From positions 930,001 to 994,000 of the forward strand of contig OZ271839.1 of the NCBI GenBank assembly GCA_965601825.1: a stretch of DNA of 64,000 bases, written 5' to 3'. This stretch comes from HXMU1420-13 sp965601825. GTDB lineage: Bacteria > Bacteroidota > Rhodothermia > Balneolales > Balneolaceae. Below are positions 50,819 to 59,604 of the stretch, one piece after another; the first letter of the stretch is position 1, and each line of letters starts with the position of its first letter. Below the pieces are notes generated by a model. The model ran no database searches. It worked only from the letters and a program-made list of their open reading frames with translations, and had not been told where the DNA came from. The translations under genes and the position numbers were made by a program.

Positions 50819-52193
50819 CTAATCTAGGATTAGAGGATTCTGAACTCAAGAAACTACAGAAAAGACTAAGAAATAAGATACTATCAAAGCTCAATGTCTG
50901 TGGGCTAGTATTATTAACTAATAACATACCAGCAATGATACTTGTTATTGCAAGTGAAATAGTTCTTGTTAAAACTGACCCAGATGTTCGGTATAACTTT
51001 ATTGATGAAGTAAATGCAAGTAGAAAAATTGAAATGAATAATAGAATTCCGATTAATCCAAATTTAAACCATGCAGCTAGGTATCCATTATGCACATATG
51101 GAGTGGAAATGAAGTAATCATAAAACAATAGCTTCTTTGAAAATGGATAACCAAAACCATATCCACTGATTGGATTATTCAGAATTAAATTTAAAACAGT
51201 TTGAGACTCATAGAGTCGCTCTAAAAGAGAGATATCTAATTTTCCTGAACCAATTGAACTAAATCTAGCGGCTAATCCTTCAATAACTAACTGAAAATAG
51301 TCCCCCAAGAAAACAGCTATAAGACTGAAGCCCAAAATACTCAGAATTGAAAAACTTGATATCAATCTTAGCTTTAATTCTCTGTTAGAGAAGATAAACA
51401 TGCTGAAAATACCCAAGAAAAATGCTAGCCAATATCCGCGACTTTGAGTAAGAATTAAGCCCAGCGCAAAAAGTAGAAATAGACCGAAAAGTGGTATTCT
51501 GAACTTAATTTGATTCAAATTAATTGCTCCACTTAGGCTAAATAGGCTAGAAGCAAGCAGAATTAATTCATTTGTTGAAACCCTTGCTTTTTGAGTTTGC
51601 CACCCTAGAGTGGATTGAATTAATATCTCACGGTAAAAAATCAGATTTCTGGCTATTACATATAGGAATATGAAACAAACAACAAAGAATAATATTTTTC
51701 GAAAGCGTTCATCAGAATAGTGCGATCTAATTGGAAAATAGGCTAATAGACCAAAAAAATAAGTGGATTCACCAATAGCTAAGTATATAGAAGAGCTATT
51801 AATTATGCCTATAATGATTGAATAAGGAATTAATAAATGTAATAATAGAAATAGCTTATCTAGCGTAGTAACTATTAGTAATTTTCCTTGAAATAATTGA
51901 GTCAGAAAATAAAGAGCTAAACCAACAGAAAATAGATAGAAGGGTATTTCAATGAGCTGTAAACCGGGATCGTTTTCAAAAAAAGTGATACATAATAGCA
52001 GGTAAAGATGAACCCATAAACCCTTGCAAATTGATTTAAGTAGAAATAGGACCAAAATACCAAAAAGGAAGAGCGGAATTAAGAATATATATTCCTGCGC
52101 ATATGTAATGCTTAAATAGATCATGATTCCTATTAAAGGCAATAGCAAATAATATTCGCCATAGCTCTTATCTATGGAATATGAAGTTTCCAT
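50811..52193 (-). CDS. O-antigen ligase/polymerase-like membrane protein (Wzy-type)
   Basis: A 460-residue protein with 10-12 hydrophobic segments and one larger periplasmic loop (about 295-350). It contains GLILTQSRGYWLAFFLGIF and, after the loop, NNPISGYGFGYPF and YVHNGYLAAWFKFGLIGILL, a pattern of the O-antigen ligase/polymerase family (Wzy_C). It would polymerise repeat units in the periplasm or ligate them. Context with Wzx and Wzz favours polymerase. The wzz-like stop is immediately upstream of its start. Confidence 0.83.
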   Translation of the reverse strand: METSYSIDKSYGEYYLLLPLIGIMIYLSITYAQEYIFLIPLFLFGILVLFLLKSICKGLWVHLYLLLCITFFENDPGLQLIEIPFYLFSVGLALYFLTQLFQGKLLIVTTLDKLFLLLHLLIPYSIIIGIINSSSIYLAIGESTYFFGLLAYFPIRSHYSDERFRKILFFVVCFIFLYVIARNLIFYREILIQSTLGWQTQKARVSTNELILLASSLFSLSGAINLNQIKFRIPLFGLFLLFALGLILTQSRGYWLAFFLGIFSMFIFSNRELKLRLISSFSILSILGFSLIAVFLGDYFQLVIEGLAARFSSIGSGKLDISLLERLYESQTVLNLILNNPISGYGFGYPFSKKLLFYDYFISTPYVHNGYLAAWFKFGLIGILLFISIFLLAFTSSIKLYRTSGSVLTRTISLAITSIIAGMLLVNNTSPQTLSFDSILFLSLFCSFLSSESSNPRLDE

Positions 52194-53348
52194 TTAGCTT
52201 AGAAGAGATTTGTAATAAGCCCTGTTTCTTGTGTAGTTCAACTGAAGTAGGTAAAAAAGAAGCATCAAAATACCGGTAGAAATTCCTGTTGAAATAACAA
52301 TTACAGACCTTTTTGGGGTACTTTTTTTCTCTGGAGTCCTGGGAGCATCAATTATAGTAACAATTGGAAGTGACTTTGCTTCTTCCATTTTTGCCTGCTC
52401 ATAAATTGGTAAGACGAATTTTATTAGTTCGGTCTGAATTTCCAACTCTAGTTGCAGCTTGACATAATCTGCTCCAATTTCGGGGAGTAAATCAAAGTTC
52501 AGGAGGAGGTTTGAAACATCATTATCACTATAAACATCTTCAAGTTTATCTGTAACAGTTTCATAGTTAGAAAGTGCTTGTATATATAGATCACTTGTTT
52601 TGTCTAACTGACGTTCTAATCTGCTTAACATCATTTCAGCTTCAAGCTGTTGAACAGTTAATGCTGAAATCACGGAAAAGTACTGAACTACTTGTTCATT
52701 AAGCTCGAACACGCCATTATCCTGTTGAAACTTGATAATTCGCTTTTCCAAACTATCTGCTTCGCTTAAAGCCAAGTTGTATCTATTTTCAATAAATTTT
52801 CGATATTCAAAAGCATCTTTCGATAGAATTTCGGTATTCCTACGATTTAATAACTCTATATAATAATCTGTGATGTTCTTTGCTAAAATTGGGTCTTCAC
52901 TTGTTGTAGAAATCACAAAATTTCCTTCTTCCTTGCCCTCAAAAGATGAATTCTCTGCTAATATTGAGATGGCATCTGATAAAGGTGTCTTGCTTTCTTC
53001 AAGTTCATAAACACTAATAAGGTCAAAGTTTTCTACGACCTCTTTTCTAGTAGAGTAACTACTTAATAATACAGTGTATCGATTAAAATCATCACTCTCA
53101 GCGGAGCCAAATACAGAACTTGCCAGGCTTGAAATGCCACCAGATTCAGAAAATAAGTCAAGACCAATAGACGGTCGTTGACTAGGAAGAAGATTTGCAT
53201 AAGAGGTATACTTATTTGGAATAAATAAGGTGATAATTGCGACAATAATCGATACAACTAGAGGAATTAAGATGATGCCAAGTTTCTTTTTATAGAAATG
53301 CTTAAAAATCTCTTTGTTGCCGATAGATTTAAATTCCGTTTCACTCAT
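52194..53348 (-). CDS. Chain-length determinant (Wzz-type) without kinase domain
   Basis: A 384-residue polysaccharide co-polymerase. It has two membrane helices, near 24-44 and 346-367, flanking a long coiled-coil periplasmic region. The Pro-rich segment DAPRTPEKKSTPKR before the second helix is diagnostic. No Walker-type tyrosine-kinase domain follows, unlike Wzc. It is directly adjacent to the polymerase gene and 43 bases from the wza-like gene. Confidence 0.9.
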   Translation of the reverse strand: MSETEFKSIGNKEIFKHFYKKKLGIILIPLVVSIIVAIITLFIPNKYTSYANLLPSQRPSIGLDLFSESGGISSLASSVFGSAESDDFNRYTVLLSSYSTRKEVVENFDLISVYELEESKTPLSDAISILAENSSFEGKEEGNFVISTTSEDPILAKNITDYYIELLNRRNTEILSKDAFEYRKFIENRYNLALSEADSLEKRIIKFQQDNGVFELNEQVVQYFSVISALTVQQLEAEMMLSRLERQLDKTSDLYIQALSNYETVTDKLEDVYSDNDVSNLLLNFDLLPEIGADYVKLQLELEIQTELIKFVLPIYEQAKMEEAKSLPIVTIIDAPRTPEKKSTPKRSVIVISTGISTGILMLLFYLLQLNYTRNRAYYKSLLS

Positions 53349-53391
53349 TTTATAATCAAATTCACTTATTAATTAGCTTTATTGAGTTGAA

Positions 53392-55188
53392 TCAATTCAA
53401 TCTTCTAATAGCTACATAGGCGGTCACAATGCTTGTAGCGGCAGATATACCAGCTAGTATCAATCTTGTTCTATCAGTTTTTAATCTCTGAAGGCTGATA
53501 GCATAATTCCTACCTGTACTAATGTCTTCAAATGGAATTCGATCAACGAATATTATATCACCTGAAGAGAGTTCCGTTTCTTCAATCTTATACCAAGCTC
53601 GGCTTCCGGCTTTTATTATAAAAACTCTCTCCGGATCTGCGGCCATGGTTATTCCGTTTGCAGCATCTATATAATTCTGTACAGTTTTCGAATTGTCGTA
53701 ACTATAGAAACCAGGAATATTCACTTGACCTAATAACGTGATTGTATTCTCATCTTTTGGGATGAATATTTGGTCACCATTCTGAAGTTTAGTTTGTTCT
53801 AAAACTTCATTAGATGTCAAATTAAGAGCCATTCGATTTGGATCAAGAGCCTGTTCAAATTCTAGGTAATCAAAACCCTCAAGAAATTGATCGGAGCTTC
53901 GCCCAAGAAGCGATAGGTTAATTGAACTAACTGAGTTCACACCACGATTGTCATAAGAATTTCGGATCAAATACGCAGCATTTGGTAAAGCATCATTTGA
54001 TAAACCTCCTGCCATATCAAGTATTTCACTCAAAGTAGTTTCGCCATTTTGAATGGTAAACGAACCAGGTAAATCAACTTGACCTTCTATTCTAACAGAT
54101 CCGAAATTTGTCTCAATTTCCTTAAAGCGAACAATAATTTGATCTCCGGGTTGGAGCGGTTCAATTTCATTTGAATTAAGTTCTTCTCGCTGAATTTGTT
54201 CGCCATCTATACGTATCAAAACGATGTTGCTTGAATCTGCATCAGGACTATAACCGCCGGCAATCTTTAACAAATTATCAAATGAATCATCAGATCGGAA
54301 AGAGCCGGTAAAAGGATTGTTGACAGCACCTGATATGCTGACAGTAGCTCGGTTTGATGAAGAAGTGATTAAAGTGATTTGGTCTCCATCTTGAATGAAA
54401 GGTGCAAAATCAGGATTTCCACTATTAAAATATCCATCCAGATCAACTAAAAATTCCTCTCCATACAAAGGCGTAACTTTCACTTGTCGTAGGTCATATT
54501 GCTGCCGCAGTGTGGCTAGTTGATTATTCTGAATTTCAGACTCTGATTGTTGTTTAGCTCCAATTTTATCGAAGTTTAATCCTGAATAAGAAGGTCTTTG
54601 GGCACTTGATTCCAACAGAGATTCAATAGATTGATTTACTAAAGGAGTAACAACTTTGTCATCAACAGGGAAGCCGGTTACTAGTGCATCATATCTTGTG
54701 CCTGCTGGTAATACATAACGACCCGGATTCGGGATGTTTCCACCAACATGCACACTCACCGGCCTTGGTTGATCTAACGTAACACTAACCTCTGTTTCCT
54801 TAAGCTGATTGTTGTAAGCTTCAACAATTGCTGATTTTGCTTCAGTAAATGATAATCCTTTAAGTGAAATTGAGCCTATGAGTGGTGCTGTAATATCCCC
54901 GCTTGCATTTACAACAATTGCGCGGTAGCTAAATTCGAATAATCCATTTCCTTGAATAGATAGAACATCATAAGGTCCCATAAAATAGGTGCCTTCATCT
55001 ATGAACTGATCAAGTGGACTGGAGGTTTGTAGTAGTTGTAATCCAGCTTCATCGACAAAATATTGATTTCCAATACTCTGTAGATTGGATTGCGATAGGT
55101 TTCCAGACTGAGTTTGGGCTATCAAATGGGATAAACTGGCAGTTTGTAAAACCAAAATGGCAAGGACAAACTTATAATATCGTTTCAT
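53392..55188 (-). CDS. Outer-membrane polysaccharide export protein (Wza-type, multiple SLBB domains)
   Basis: A 598-residue exporter with a signal peptide (1-25, ending LIAQ). The polysaccharide-export domain (about 68-145) contains GPYDVLSIQGNGLF. At least four SLBB-like blocks follow: HVGGNIPNPGRYVLPAG, SISGAVNNPF, RIEGQVDLPGSFTIQNGE and LLGQVNIPGFYSYDNS. A hydrophobic C-terminal helix (about 575-593) may cross the outer membrane. It is longer than enterobacterial Wza (about 380 residues), as often in this phylum. It is the first gene of the minus-strand half. Confidence 0.9.
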   Translation of the reverse strand: MKRYYKFVLAILVLQTASLSHLIAQTQSGNLSQSNLQSIGNQYFVDEAGLQLLQTSSPLDQFIDEGTYFMGPYDVLSIQGNGLFEFSYRAIVVNASGDITAPLIGSISLKGLSFTEAKSAIVEAYNNQLKETEVSVTLDQPRPVSVHVGGNIPNPGRYVLPAGTRYDALVTGFPVDDKVVTPLVNQSIESLLESSAQRPSYSGLNFDKIGAKQQSESEIQNNQLATLRQQYDLRQVKVTPLYGEEFLVDLDGYFNSGNPDFAPFIQDGDQITLITSSSNRATVSISGAVNNPFTGSFRSDDSFDNLLKIAGGYSPDADSSNIVLIRIDGEQIQREELNSNEIEPLQPGDQIIVRFKEIETNFGSVRIEGQVDLPGSFTIQNGETTLSEILDMAGGLSNDALPNAAYLIRNSYDNRGVNSVSSINLSLLGRSSDQFLEGFDYLEFEQALDPNRMALNLTSNEVLEQTKLQNGDQIFIPKDENTITLLGQVNIPGFYSYDNSKTVQNYIDAANGITMAADPERVFIIKAGSRAWYKIEETELSSGDIIFVDRIPFEDISTGRNYAISLQRLKTDRTRLILAGISAATSIVTAYVAIRRLN

Positions 55189-55247
55189 GCAAATGCTTGA
55201 TTAAGCTTTATTTAAATGATAATTCTGTAGCTGTGTTCGAAAGGCTA

Positions 55248-56165
55248 TTATTTTGCTTGTGTTGAAACGATTCCAATTATAACAAAAAAACTGCCAACAT
55301 ACTGAATGAAACTAAGCGTTTCGCCCAATAATACCACCCCAAAAAATAAACCAAGTACGGGTACAAGGTTTTGATAAGAGGCGGTTTTTATAGCACCAAT
55401 TTTATGTACACCTCTATTCCAGATCAGATAAGCTACGCCAACTGATAAAAAACCACTATACAGTATTCCACCGTAACCAACTAATGAGATACTTTTAAAA
55501 TCCACTTTTAATAAGGATGGGGTTCCGATTGCCAGTAATCCAATAACACCAACTAGTGAGATGAAAGCAGAGTACTGGCTCGAATTGTAGAGTTTTAAAT
55601 ACTTCTTGGATAGAATTGTGTATGTGGCCCATGCAATTGCTGAACCTAAAACAATAATATCACCAAGTGCATTTGAAGAGTTAATACTAAAACCACCGTC
55701 TCGACCAAAAATGATTAGACCTACGCCAAGGAATGCAAAAAGGGTTCCTAACAATTTGTTGAAGTTTAGCTTTTCTTCTGTAAATAAGTGGGCAAGTAAT
55801 GCAATCCAAACGGGAATAGTACCTAAAATTACAGCGGAATTAGCAGCATTAGTAAGATCTACACCAACAATAAAAAGAACCTGATATATCAAATTGCCAA
55901 CGATTCCTATTCCAATCAGAGTTAATAGGTGTTCTTTCTTTACAAAAACATTGAATCCACGCCATTTCGTAACTGAGATCAGAATCAATGCAGCAAATAC
56001 ATATCTCATTGCATTGAAACTGAAAGGATCAATTTCTTCAAGTGTGACTTTGATGACACTAAAATTTAATGCCCAAACTACTGCTACGAATATGAGCGAA
56101 AGCTGAGTGAAGTACTTTTTTAGCAATTGAGAGTTCAAATAATTGGTGTTTTTAATGATAAGCAA
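55248..56165 (-). CDS. EamA/DMT-family transporter
   Basis: A 305-residue polytopic protein with ten predicted membrane helices in two EamA repeats. It opens with FVAVVWALNFSVIKVTLEEI and contains NAANSAVILGTIPVWIALLAH, SAIAWATYTILSKKYLK and YLIWNRGVHKIGAIKTASYQ. It is probably a metabolite exporter; the substrate is unknown. No ATG precedes the first helix, so the start is one of several TTG codons and I use the most upstream (56165). It is divergent from tetR and could be under the same regulator. Confidence 0.85.
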   Translation of the reverse strand: MLIIKNTNYLNSQLLKKYFTQLSLIFVAVVWALNFSVIKVTLEEIDPFSFNAMRYVFAALILISVTKWRGFNVFVKKEHLLTLIGIGIVGNLIYQVLFIVGVDLTNAANSAVILGTIPVWIALLAHLFTEEKLNFNKLLGTLFAFLGVGLIIFGRDGGFSINSSNALGDIIVLGSAIAWATYTILSKKYLKLYNSSQYSAFISLVGVIGLLAIGTPSLLKVDFKSISLVGYGGILYSGFLSVGVAYLIWNRGVHKIGAIKTASYQNLVPVLGLFFGVVLLGETLSFIQYVGSFFVIIGIVSTQAK

Positions 56166-56244
56166 TAAGACATTTCGGAACCTGCATTGTTTATAGTTTG
56201 TTTACACAAGGGCTATAGGAAAGAGAGTTATTAAGCGATACATT

Positions 56245-56257
56245 TGACTTCGATTCA
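56245..56257 (+). promoter_or_regulatory. Imperfect TetR-operator candidate (site O1a)
   Basis: TGACTTCGATTCA matches 11 of 13 bases of the perfect site 18 bp downstream. Together the two make a tandem arrangement between the divergent EamA and tetR genes. Confidence 0.55.
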
Positions 56258-56262
56258 AAAAA

Positions 56263-56275
56263 TGACTTAGAGTCA
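56263..56275 (+). promoter_or_regulatory. TetR-operator candidate (site O1b)
   Basis: The dyad TGACTTAGAGTCA ends three bases before the tetR ATG (56279). Five A residues separate it from the imperfect copy. Position suggests autoregulation. Confidence 0.6.
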
Positions 56276-56278
56276 ATT

Positions 56279-56989
56279 ATGGGAATAGCTGAAAGAAAAG
56301 AAAGAGAAAAAGAGCAGAAGAAAGCGATGATTCTTCAGGAAGCACAGAAGCTAATTCTGGAGAAAGGCCTTGATCAGCTCAATATGGACGAAGTTGCAGA
56401 AAGAGCGGAGGTGAGCAAAGGTTCACTGTATCTTCACTTCAAGAATAAAACCGATTTAGTTCTTGGTATATGTCATGAAGCATCGGATATGATGAATTCC
56501 ATGGCGGCGAAGGTCTTAACTGAGAATAAGACGGGCCTTGAGATGGTTTACCAGTTAGGTTTAAACTATATCAATTTCGCTAATGAGCATCCTGAATATT
56601 ATCGTGCAATGCGTTTCCTCGAAAATTATAAAGATACCGTTCAGGCTAAAGAAAGTGCATACTTAAATTTATGTAGCCAAAACAGACAAGAAGGCTTTAG
56701 AGTAATGGTGAGGGCTATTCAAATCGGAATGCAAGATGGCTCCATAAATAAAACCTTTGACGCACAAGAACTTGCATTATTGCTCTGGGCAACTTCACAT
56801 GGTGTTGTGAATATGGCACACATGCATCAAAACTCAGGGCATTTCAAGCTACTTGATCACTTGGGAATTGATCTGGAAACCATGTTTTCCGGATATATGA
56901 AATTAATAGGATCTGGTATCCGTGCTGAACATGAAAATAATTCTGACTCTAAGTCATTTTTCCGAAACAGAATTAATGAAACTGCGTAG
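56279..56989 (+). CDS. TetR-family transcriptional regulator
   Basis: A 236-residue repressor-type protein. A charged N-terminus (RKEREKEQKKAMI) leads into the TetR_N helix-turn-helix at about 20-62, with LNMDEVAERAEVSKGSLYLHFKNKTDLVL. The ligand/dimer domain (70-215) is divergent, as usual for the family. Candidate operators sit just upstream and, inverted, within its last 15 codons ahead of the TolC/RND genes. It probably represses itself and the efflux operon until an efflux substrate binds. Confidence 0.92.
   Translation: MGIAERKEREKEQKKAMILQEAQKLILEKGLDQLNMDEVAERAEVSKGSLYLHFKNKTDLVLGICHEASDMMNSMAAKVLTENKTGLEMVYQLGLNYINFANEHPEYYRAMRFLENYKDTVQAKESAYLNLCSQNRQEGFRVMVRAIQIGMQDGSINKTFDAQELALLLWATSHGVVNMAHMHQNSGHFKLLDHLGIDLETMFSGYMKLIGSGIRAEHENNSDSKSFFRNRINETA
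56944..56956 (-). promoter_or_regulatory. TetR-operator candidate (site O2, inside the tetR 3' end)
   Basis: TGACTCTAAGTCA is the exact reverse complement of the site at 56263-56275. Identity extends to 18 bases (AAAAATGACTTAGAGTCA on the minus strand). It lies 77 bases upstream of the chosen tolC start. Confidence 0.6.
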
Positions 56990-57033
56990 TGAGATCACTG
57001 CAAAAAACGATGCAACATAATAAATCAACATCC

Positions 57034-58491
57034 ATGAAAAAGAACTTAGGGGTATGGTGCACGTCAGCATTAGTTGTATTTGCTTCTTTCTCCTTAAATC
57101 AATTAAAAGCACAAGAGCGAACAGAGCTAATTGCTGATTTTGAATTAACACTTACTGAAGCAATACAATTGTCCTTAGCTAATAATCCAGACATTAACCG
57201 AGCTTTATTAGCAACAAAAGATTCAGACCAACTTGTAAAGATTGCTTATAGTGAAATCTATCCGGAGATAACTTCATCAATCAACTATACAAGAAACGTA
57301 GAAATTCCGGTTACTTTTGTGCCAGGTGAATTTTTCGGTGGTCAACCTGGAACTTTGATTCCTGTAGAATTTGGTACAGACAATAACTGGCAAGGTGGTT
57401 TTACGGTAAATCAGACACTATTTAGAGGAGAAACAATTATTGGATTGAGCTCTGCAACCATCTTTCGAACGGTTCAATTGGAAAACTTTCGATCTGTTAG
57501 TCAGCAAATTGTTACTCAAACAAGGATTGCCTATTACCAGGTACTTGTAGCCAAAGAGCAACTACGTCTGCAGCAAGCTCAAATCGACCGTTTAGAACAA
57601 AATCTTAATGAGAATGAACGACGTAGAGATGCAGGTCTAATTGATGAGTATGCAGTACTACAAATTCAGGTGCAGTTAAATAACCAACGTCCGCTACTTA
57701 TAGAAGCTGAGTATGCCGTTTTAGAGGCTTACAGAAATCTAAAACTAGTATTAGGTTTACCCTATCAATTAGAATTCGAAGTAATAGGTGATCTTAATGA
57801 ATTTGATATACTCGCAGAAGGCTCAAGTAATGGTTCAAATGATGACTTAAAGAAAATTGACCAGTTAAATCCTTTCAATTATCAGGAAGAGTTAATTAGC
57901 GGCGATATTCTAGCTCGAAATCGAGGTGATATGAGAGTGTTAGATGCGCAGCTAAATTTGAAGAATCAAGAGATTACAGCAGTAAGAAGTCGCTTTTTAC
58001 CTACTGTAAGTGCTACTTATAATTTGCAGTGGAGCGCAGCAGAGCCGGACGCACCAAACTTCTTTGAAAATGAGGTTCGATTTCAAACATTAGGCTTTAA
58101 TGTGAGTCTACCACTTTTCGAAGGTTTTAGCAGGAATGCGGATGTTCAACGTGTTCTAATTGAAAGAAAAGATTTAAATGAACAGTATCGAGCTGCTACT
58201 TTAAATGCTCAAAATGAAGTAGCTTCTAGCAGTGAAGATATTAGCATGGCGTTTGAAACAGCTAATGCACGTAAAATTGCATTAGAACAAGCGCAAGAAG
58301 GGTATGAACGGGCTCAATTACGATTTGAAAATGGTTTAGGGTCTCAAATCGAAGTTACAGAAGCCGAAGTTCAAGTGAGACAAGCAGAGGTAAATTATGC
58401 TGTAATGGTATTCAATTATTTAACCGCCAAAGCACAATATGATTTAGCAACCGGAATTGTACCGTTTGTTGATACAGATATTATCGATTGA
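57034..58491 (+). CDS. TolC-family outer membrane efflux protein of the RND operon
   Basis: About 485 residues from the ATG at 57034, which begins a good signal peptide (MKKNLGVWCTSALVVF, ending LKAQ). Earlier in-frame starts (GTG 56989, ATG 57010) would put 8-15 polar residues before it. Two outer-membrane-efflux repeats follow: the first with VTQTRIAYYQVLVAKEQLRL and RRRDAGLIDEYAVLQIQVQL, the second with YERAQLRFENGLGSQIEVTEAE. It is the outer-membrane channel for the adaptor and RND pump downstream. Confidence 0.9.
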   Translation: MKKNLGVWCTSALVVFASFSLNQLKAQERTELIADFELTLTEAIQLSLANNPDINRALLATKDSDQLVKIAYSEIYPEITSSINYTRNVEIPVTFVPGEFFGGQPGTLIPVEFGTDNNWQGGFTVNQTLFRGETIIGLSSATIFRTVQLENFRSVSQQIVTQTRIAYYQVLVAKEQLRLQQAQIDRLEQNLNENERRRDAGLIDEYAVLQIQVQLNNQRPLLIEAEYAVLEAYRNLKLVLGLPYQLEFEVIGDLNEFDILAEGSSNGSNDDLKKIDQLNPFNYQEELISGDILARNRGDMRVLDAQLNLKNQEITAVRSRFLPTVSATYNLQWSAAEPDAPNFFENEVRFQTLGFNVSLPLFEGFSRNADVQRVLIERKDLNEQYRAATLNAQNEVASSSEDISMAFETANARKIALEQAQEGYERAQLRFENGLGSQIEVTEAEVQVRQAEVNYAVMVFNYLTAKAQYDLATGIVPFVDTDIID

Positions 58492-58520
58492 AATAAATTT
58501 TAAAGATTACACTTACTCCA

Positions 58521-59594
58521 ATGAAAAATAAATTATTCCTCCCATTATTAAGCATCTTGGTTGTTTTTGCAGCCTGCTCAGCTGAGGAAGAAATTCCACA
58601 ACAAACAGAAGAATTAGTTAAAACGGTGAATGTGCGTACTAGCATGATTTCACCATCAAACTTTAACAGTTTCGTGAGAGTTGTAGGTACTGTTGAGACT
58701 TCTGATGACATTAACATTTCTGCTGAAGTTAGCGGTAAAGTTCTTCGCTACTATGTTGAAGAAGGTGAAAGCGTTCGTGAAGGCGAAACCATTTTAAAAA
58801 TTGATGATTCTAAACTTACGCAGGAACATGCCCGATTAGAGGCGTTAACTGCACAGGCGCGTGAGAATTATGAGCGTTTGAAGAAAATCTTTGAAGATGG
58901 AATTGGCTCCGAAATCGATTATTTAAACGCAAAATATACGTTCGATCAAAGTGCATCCTCACTTGAGTCTATCAAAGTTGATTTAGCTAATACAAGTATC
59001 AAAGCTCCTTTTTCAGGTATCGTTGAAGAAATTATGTTTGAAGTAGGGGAAATGGTTAACCCGGGCGCTGCAACCATCCGATTAATTGGCGAAGAAAACT
59101 ACAAAATAACCGCAGGTGTACCTGCAAGATATGCATCAGCAATCGCGCAAGGTGATCAGGTTGATATATGGTTCGATACACAATATGCTGACACACTAAG
59201 TGAAAGAATCAATTTCGTAGGTAACTCAATCAATCCTCAAAACAGAACATTCCGAATCGAGATCGATCTAGATCAAACGGAAGGTATGAAGGTGGATATG
59301 ATTTCAAATATCCGGCTAAGCACTTTGGTAGAGTCAAATGTGGTAGTAGTAAGTGAGGAATTCATTTACAGTAAGGATGGCAGATATGTTTCTTATGTAT
59401 TGGCTGAGAATGAAGAAGGTAAAGCCATTGCAAGAGAAAAGGTGGTTACGCTGGGGCCTTCCTACAGAAGTAATGTAATTGTAGAGTCTGGTTTAGAGCC
59501 AGGTGAAGAGCTGATTACTATTGGCTCAGCATTCCTAAACAACGGAATGAGAATTAATGTGATAGAAACTGAAAGTGCACTTGCCGCACAATAG
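58521..59594 (+). CDS. RND efflux periplasmic adaptor lipoprotein
   Basis: A 357-residue membrane fusion protein with a lipoprotein signal ending VVFAACS (Cys19). A lipoyl half VSGKVLRYYVEEGESVREGE is followed by a short helical hairpin (about 98-150), the second lipoyl half ANTSIKAPFSGIVEEIMFEV and beta-barrel/membrane-proximal domains. It has the AcrA/HlyD_D23 layout. It lies 30 bases after tolC and 10 bases before the RND gene. Confidence 0.92.
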   Translation: MKNKLFLPLLSILVVFAACSAEEEIPQQTEELVKTVNVRTSMISPSNFNSFVRVVGTVETSDDINISAEVSGKVLRYYVEEGESVREGETILKIDDSKLTQEHARLEALTAQARENYERLKKIFEDGIGSEIDYLNAKYTFDQSASSLESIKVDLANTSIKAPFSGIVEEIMFEVGEMVNPGAATIRLIGEENYKITAGVPARYASAIAQGDQVDIWFDTQYADTLSERINFVGNSINPQNRTFRIEIDLDQTEGMKVDMISNIRLSTLVESNVVVVSEEFIYSKDGRYVSYVLAENEEGKAIAREKVVTLGPSYRSNVIVESGLEPGEELITIGSAFLNNGMRINVIETESALAAQ

Positions 59595-59604
59595 AGGTTA
59601 GTCT

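Noticed and set aside
50800..51117. Plus-strand ORF overlapping the polymerase gene
   Set aside because: It is antisense to a clear membrane-protein coding region with family motifs and has no features of its own.
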